Source: Desulfobacteraceae bacterium
Lineage (GTDB): Bacteria; Desulfobacterota; Desulfobacteria; Desulfobacterales; Desulfobacteraceae
Reading direction: 5' to 3'
NCBI GenBank assembly: GCA_011390435.1
Contig: JAABSK010000134.1
Span: 1 to 7,259 of the forward strand
Length of the DNA: 7,259 nucleotides
In this document: positions 4,607-7,259 of the stretch, piece after piece
Numbering within the stretch: position 1 is the first letter of the stretch
Layout: each line of letters begins with the position of its first letter
The notes under the pieces: model-generated
Told to the model about the DNA's origin: nothing
The model's database searches: none
Seen by the model: only the letters and a program-made list of their open reading frames with translations
Position numbers and translations under genes: made by a program

Positions 4607-7259
4607 TCCCCTGGGATCGGTATATTTCAGCGGATTGGACATGGCATATTCATACAGGTTCAATCCGTCAATAAACCCCTTGGGATCTGGATTCAAAAAC
4701 CGCCCCAGATCAGGATGGTAAACTCTGGCACGATAATAATAGATTCCGGATTCTGCATCATACCGCCTGCCGGTGAACAGATAGGGATTTTCCTGGGCAG
4801 ACTCAGCAATTTGTGTTCCTGCAGCATTAAAGAACGTTACGCGGCCGTAGGCATCATATTGATATGTCTCGATCAGGTTGCCACTCCCATCTGTCAGTGC
4901 GGTTACAGAGCCGATCACATCGGTTAGGAAATATGCGCTGATGCCATCTTTTTGCATCTGGATCACTTCATCCAGACCGTTGCCATACACATAACTGGCT
5001 GTGACGACATTGCTGACCCGCTCTTCAATGATGCGGCTGTCATCATAGATGTATTCAGTGGTGACACCACCTGATATTTTTTCAACCCGCCGGTTCAACG
5101 CGTCAATGGTGAACGAAACAACATTGCCGTCTGATTGCCGGATTATTTTTACCAGCTGATTTTCATAATCGTACTGATAGGTCTTTGTGCCGTCGTCAAT
5201 CAGGTTTCCATTGGCATCGTACTGGAGAGTCGTACCACCTGCAGTCGTGTACTGATTCATCTCATTGACTGCCCGGATTTCATCGGTACCGTCCCGGGTG
5301 ACTTTGAGAAAGTTTCCAAGGGGATCAAGTTCATATGCAGCGGTAAACTGCGGCGATGGAATCTGATGGTTCTGATCTGCTGATCCCTGTTTAAAAGCAG
5401 TCAACCGATGACTGTTGTCATATGCATATTGTTCAGATCGGCTTGCACGAACCGTATCCACGGTATGGGTCCGGTTTCCCTCTTTATCATACCCATACTG
5501 AAAGCCTGCGATCTCTGTCCCCCCTGACTTTTCGTAGGCAATCCCGGTTATCCGACTGTTTTTATTATAGGTATAGGCTGTGGCAACGCCATTTCCAAAT
5601 GTCCTGGTCAGTGGTCTGCCAAGGGCATCATATGCATACGCCACCAGATTTTCCGGATTTTCCGGATCATTTATCTCATCAATGGCGGCTATTTTATCCC
5701 GCAGCGAATAGGTTTCAACAACTGTCCGTCCGCCGGGATAATTGATGGTACGGGTCAGATCTGCAACATCATGGGCATAGGTAATCTGTGTGCCGTTCTG
5801 ATCAATGGCTGTTATCCGGCCGGATGCATCGTAATTGAAACCGATTGTTCCATAGTCATTGGTGGCAGTGGCCAGTCTTCCCAGTTTATCATACGTGTAA
5901 TCATAGGTTGAGGTATCTGGATACTGTCTTTGAATAATTCGATAAAGGTCGTCTCTTTGATAGAGGATCACCGTACCGTTCTGATCGGTTTTTTTGGTGA
6001 TTTTTCCTGCAGCATTGTATTCGACTGCCTTGGATGTCCCGTCTGCATAAGTCACGGAAACCAGTTGGTTTGCCGCATCATATGCATATGTGGTGTCGTT
6101 CAGGTTTGCATCGGTCATCTTGACCATGTTCCCGGACGAGTCAAAGGTCAGTACGGAAACATTCCCCAGCGGGTCTGTCACCTTGACCAGGCGATTGAGC
6201 TCATCGTATTCATTGACCGTGGTTTTCCCCATCCGGTCTGTCACCTGAATCAGGTTGTAATTCTGATCATAGGTATACGTGGCTTCATTGCCCAGGGCAT
6301 CTGTGGTTTTTGCCGGTTTATTAAACGATGTGTATACGGTTGTTGCTGTATCTCCGCTGGCTTTTATAATCGCAGTTTTGTTTCCAACCCCGTCATACGT
6401 ATAGGATTCAAAAAGCCCCAGGCTGTCCCCAGCAGAAATCAGCCGGTTCAACTTGTCATAGGTATAGGTAATCACATTGCCGGATACCGTGGTATAGGAA
6501 AGCTTGTTGTTGTTTTCATCATAGGTATAGCGCTTGACTTCGCCCAGGCTGTTGGTTTCAGTCAACAGATTTCCACGCAGATCGTATGTTTTGGTGGTTT
6601 TCTGACCCAGGGCATTGGTCTCGGAGATCCGTCTGCCCATGCAGTCGTATTCAAAAACTGTGACAACATCATCATCAAGGAATTCATCGTCTGGATCATC
6701 AAGCGTGCCTACGACTGCAATGGTTTTGATAAGATTGCCCATCAGATCATATTCAAACAGCGTGACCTTGCCTGCCGGATCGATCATTTTGATCCGGTTG
6801 CCATTTGCATCATATTCATAACTGGTGGTGCTGCCCAGTGGATCGGTTTCTGTCAGCATCTGATCCACGGCATCATAGGTATAGGTCCAGGTGTTATTCC
6901 GGGCATCGGTTTTGGTCAGCCGGTTTCCTGAATCATCATAGGTAAAGGTGGTGACATTGCCTTGGGCATCTGTCTCAGAGACAATCTGATATCGGTTGTC
7001 ATAGGTCCGGGAGGATGTGGTGTTGCCCCGCGGATCCGTGACAGAGGCAAGAAGTCCGGCTGCGTTATAGGCATAGGTTGTGGCATTGCCCAATGCATCG
7101 GTCTGTGCTGTCATCTGGTTGGAAATATCATAGGCATAGGTTGTGGTGTGGCCATTTTCATTGGTCACGCTGGTTTTGTTGCCATTGCCGTCATAGGTAA
7201 ATGTTTGTTTCTTCCCATCCGGATCAGTAATGCTGATCAGCCTGCCCATTAAGTCATAG
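3962..7259 (-). CDS. RHS/YD-repeat protein with RHS core and unique C-terminal tip (5' end outside window)
   Basis: The reading frame is open through the right edge: codons upstream of the first in-window Met read Y-D-L, completing a YDLMGRL repeat, so that Met is internal and the gene is 5'-truncated by the window. At least 1,095 residues are visible (numbered from that Met at 7249). Residues 1 to about 800 are roughly 30 YD repeats with a period near 21 residues (for example YDGNGNKT, YDDSGNRL, YDANGNRI, YDKLGRLA, YDALGRPL). Residues 740-881 are the conserved RHS core, ending NPLKYTDPRG. Residues 882-1095 are an unrelated tip. RHS repeats are known to form a hollow beta-cage shell around a C-terminal effector, delivered by secretion or used in contact-dependent antagonism; which applies here is unknown because the N-terminal trafficking region is not visible. 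No frameshift or internal stop is seen. It is the first in-window gene of the train, 24 bp before the DUF3592 gene. The family call is very secure; the function is not. Confidence 0.97.
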   Translation of the reverse strand, partial: YDLMGRLISITDPDGKKQTFTYDGNGNKTSVTNENGHTTTYAYDISNQMTAQTDALGNATTYAYNAAGLLASVTDPRGNTTSSRTYDNRYQIVSETDAQGNVTTFTYDDSGNRLTKTDARNNTWTYTYDAVDQMLTETDPLGSTTSYEYDANGNRIKMIDPAGKVTLFEYDLMGNLIKTIAVVGTLDDPDDEFLDDDVVTVFEYDCMGRRISETNALGQKTTKTYDLRGNLLTETNSLGEVKRYTYDENNNKLSYTTVSGNVITYTYDKLNRLISAGDSLGLFESYTYDGVGNKTAIIKASGDTATTVYTSFNKPAKTTDALGNEATYTYDQNYNLIQVTDRMGKTTVNEYDELNRLVKVTDPLGNVSVLTFDSSGNMVKMTDANLNDTTYAYDAANQLVSVTYADGTSKAVEYNAAGKITKKTDQNGTVILYQRDDLYRIIQRQYPDTSTYDYTYDKLGRLATATNDYGTIGFNYDASGRITAIDQNGTQITYAHDVADLTRTINYPGGRTVVETYSLRDKIAAIDEINDPENPENLVAYAYDALGRPLTRTFGNGVATAYTYNKNSRITGIAYEKSGGTEIAGFQYGYDKEGNRTHTVDTVRASRSEQYAYDNSHRLTAFKQGSADQNHQIPSPQFTAAYELDPLGNFLKVTRDGTDEIRAVNEMNQYTTAGGTTLQYDANGNLIDDGTKTYQYDYENQLVKIIRQSDGNVVSFTIDALNRRVEKISGGVTTEYIYDDSRIIEERVSNVVTASYVYGNGLDEVIQMQKDGISAYFLTDVIGSVTALTDGSGNLIETYQYDAYGRVTFFNAAGTQIAESAQENPYLFTGRRYDAESGIYYYRARVYHPDLGRFLNPDPKGFIDGLNLYEYAMSNPLKYTDPRGTSVKTCDSHSLSFDADKVKSLIPKFLSKYMDSGSIGVSYQKCKECCGEGTQKAGQYVVNKELAVSVGWSGDTGYIDTPWGISWDIDVWVFQSKGFIGLVAKVSWGLSGSLSGGYDNCDDAGFGKGCIKGALTLEALFGLAEEDKDSSLVKAYVSGGVTGSVEVCLKVQGGYLSLEAGAGLSGAIKGTAGIWKFTYEKTFYEISGSVGPYVVFKL
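4607..4780 (-). other. RHS repeat-associated core signature (boundary before variable tip)
   Basis: Residues 824-881 show the classic core end: FTGRRYDAESGIYYYRARVY, then GRFLNPDPKGF, NLYEYAMSNPLKYTDPRG. The stretch just before it (LTDVIGSVTALTDGSGNL, YQYDAYGRV) is also canonical. In characterised RHS proteins this segment plugs the shell, contains an autoproteolytic Asp-rich motif, and marks the switch from conserved core to polymorphic tip; the DPRG at 878-881 corresponds to the usual DPxG boundary. Autocleavage here is inferred by family analogy only. Confidence 0.93.
4850..7259 (-). repeat. YD/RHS repeat array (about 21 residues, 63 bp period)
   Basis: Tandem coding repeats of the form Y-D-x-x-G-N/R-L/I, spaced mostly 20-22 codons apart, fill this stretch. 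The period is visible in the DNA: the 17-mer ataggcataggttgtgg occurs exactly at 7067-7083 and again at 7130-7146, 63 bp (21 codons) apart, and variants of tcataggtatag and catatgcata recur throughout. Most repeats have diverged, so this looks like an old array with some locally similar neighbours. Each repeat is expected to form a beta-hairpin in the wall of the RHS shell. It is not a CRISPR array, because the units are contiguous coding sequence. Confidence 0.95.

Larger units (their letters stand above)
29..7259 (-). other. Probable single transcription unit of five co-oriented genes
   Basis: All five genes point left. Gaps are 24 bp (3938-3961), a 17-bp overlap (2882-2898), 31 bp (1968-1998) and 19 bp (791-809). 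Each internal start has an SD: AGGAG, GGAG, AAGGGAG and AGAGGA. None of the gaps contains an inverted repeat with a T-run on the transcribed strand, nor room for a typical promoter plus leader. The promoter is therefore expected upstream of the RHS gene, outside the window. Transcript continuity is inferred from spacing. Confidence 0.75.

Noticed and set aside
5930..6931. A 333-codon open frame on the plus strand, opposite the RHS repeats
   Set aside because: It lies wholly antisense to the clear YD-repeat frame, its translation is a low-complexity echo of the repeat period (many Ile/Val/Cys/Gly), and no good start context or domain is seen.
7247..7249. ATG at 7249 as the start of the RHS gene
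   Set aside because: Upstream codons continue the YDLMGRL repeat in frame to the window edge and there is no SD, so this Met is internal.
4850..7259. Periodic repeats resembling a CRISPR or satellite array
   Set aside because: The period is 63 bp of continuous coding sequence for YD repeats, without unique spacers between conserved units.

Overview
The window carries one leftward (minus-strand) gene train of five tightly packed genes and nothing convincing on the plus strand. In transcription order, starting at the right edge, they are: the 3' part of a very large RHS/YD-repeat protein (its 5' end lies outside the window); a 351-residue four-helix membrane protein with a DUF3592-type domain; a secreted six-bladed PD40/TolB-like beta-propeller; a secreted protein with two FlgD-type Ig domains plus a C-terminal Ig-like domain; and a secreted protein that joins a cohesin domain to a dockerin-like EF-hand pair. 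Junctions are 24 bp, a 17-bp overlap, 31 bp and 19 bp. Every internal start has a clear Shine-Dalgarno sequence, and no hairpin-plus-T-run terminator is visible between genes, so a single polycistronic mRNA is likely. Its promoter would lie beyond the right edge.

The organism is a Gram-negative-type bacterium with mid-range GC (roughly half, by eye). Cohesin/dockerin, FlgD-Ig, PD40 and RHS proteins packed together recall accessory loci of large-genome Desulfobacterota (sulfate reducers such as Desulfobacterales). This is an inference from gene content; no marker gene is present to prove it.

Layout: 1-28 GC-rich downstream flank; 29-790 cohesin-dockerin protein; 810-1967 FlgD-Ig protein; 1999-2898 PD40 propeller; 2882-3937 DUF3592 membrane protein; 3962-7259 RHS protein, in which 4607-4780 is the conserved RHS core signature and 3962-4606 is a unique, cysteine- and glycine-rich C-terminal tip.

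How they may work together: the three downstream proteins carry Sec-type signal peptides and consist of protein-binding or calcium-binding beta folds, which suggests an extracytoplasmic assembly. The RHS protein would form a hollow beta-cage or fibre with a variable C-terminal tip. The tip matches no nuclease, deaminase or other toxin motif I can recognise. The gene right behind it encodes a polytopic membrane protein, the position where a polymorphic-toxin immunity gene normally sits. An RHS tip/membrane-immunity pair within a cohesin-containing surface operon is the most interesting hypothesis here, but it is unproven.
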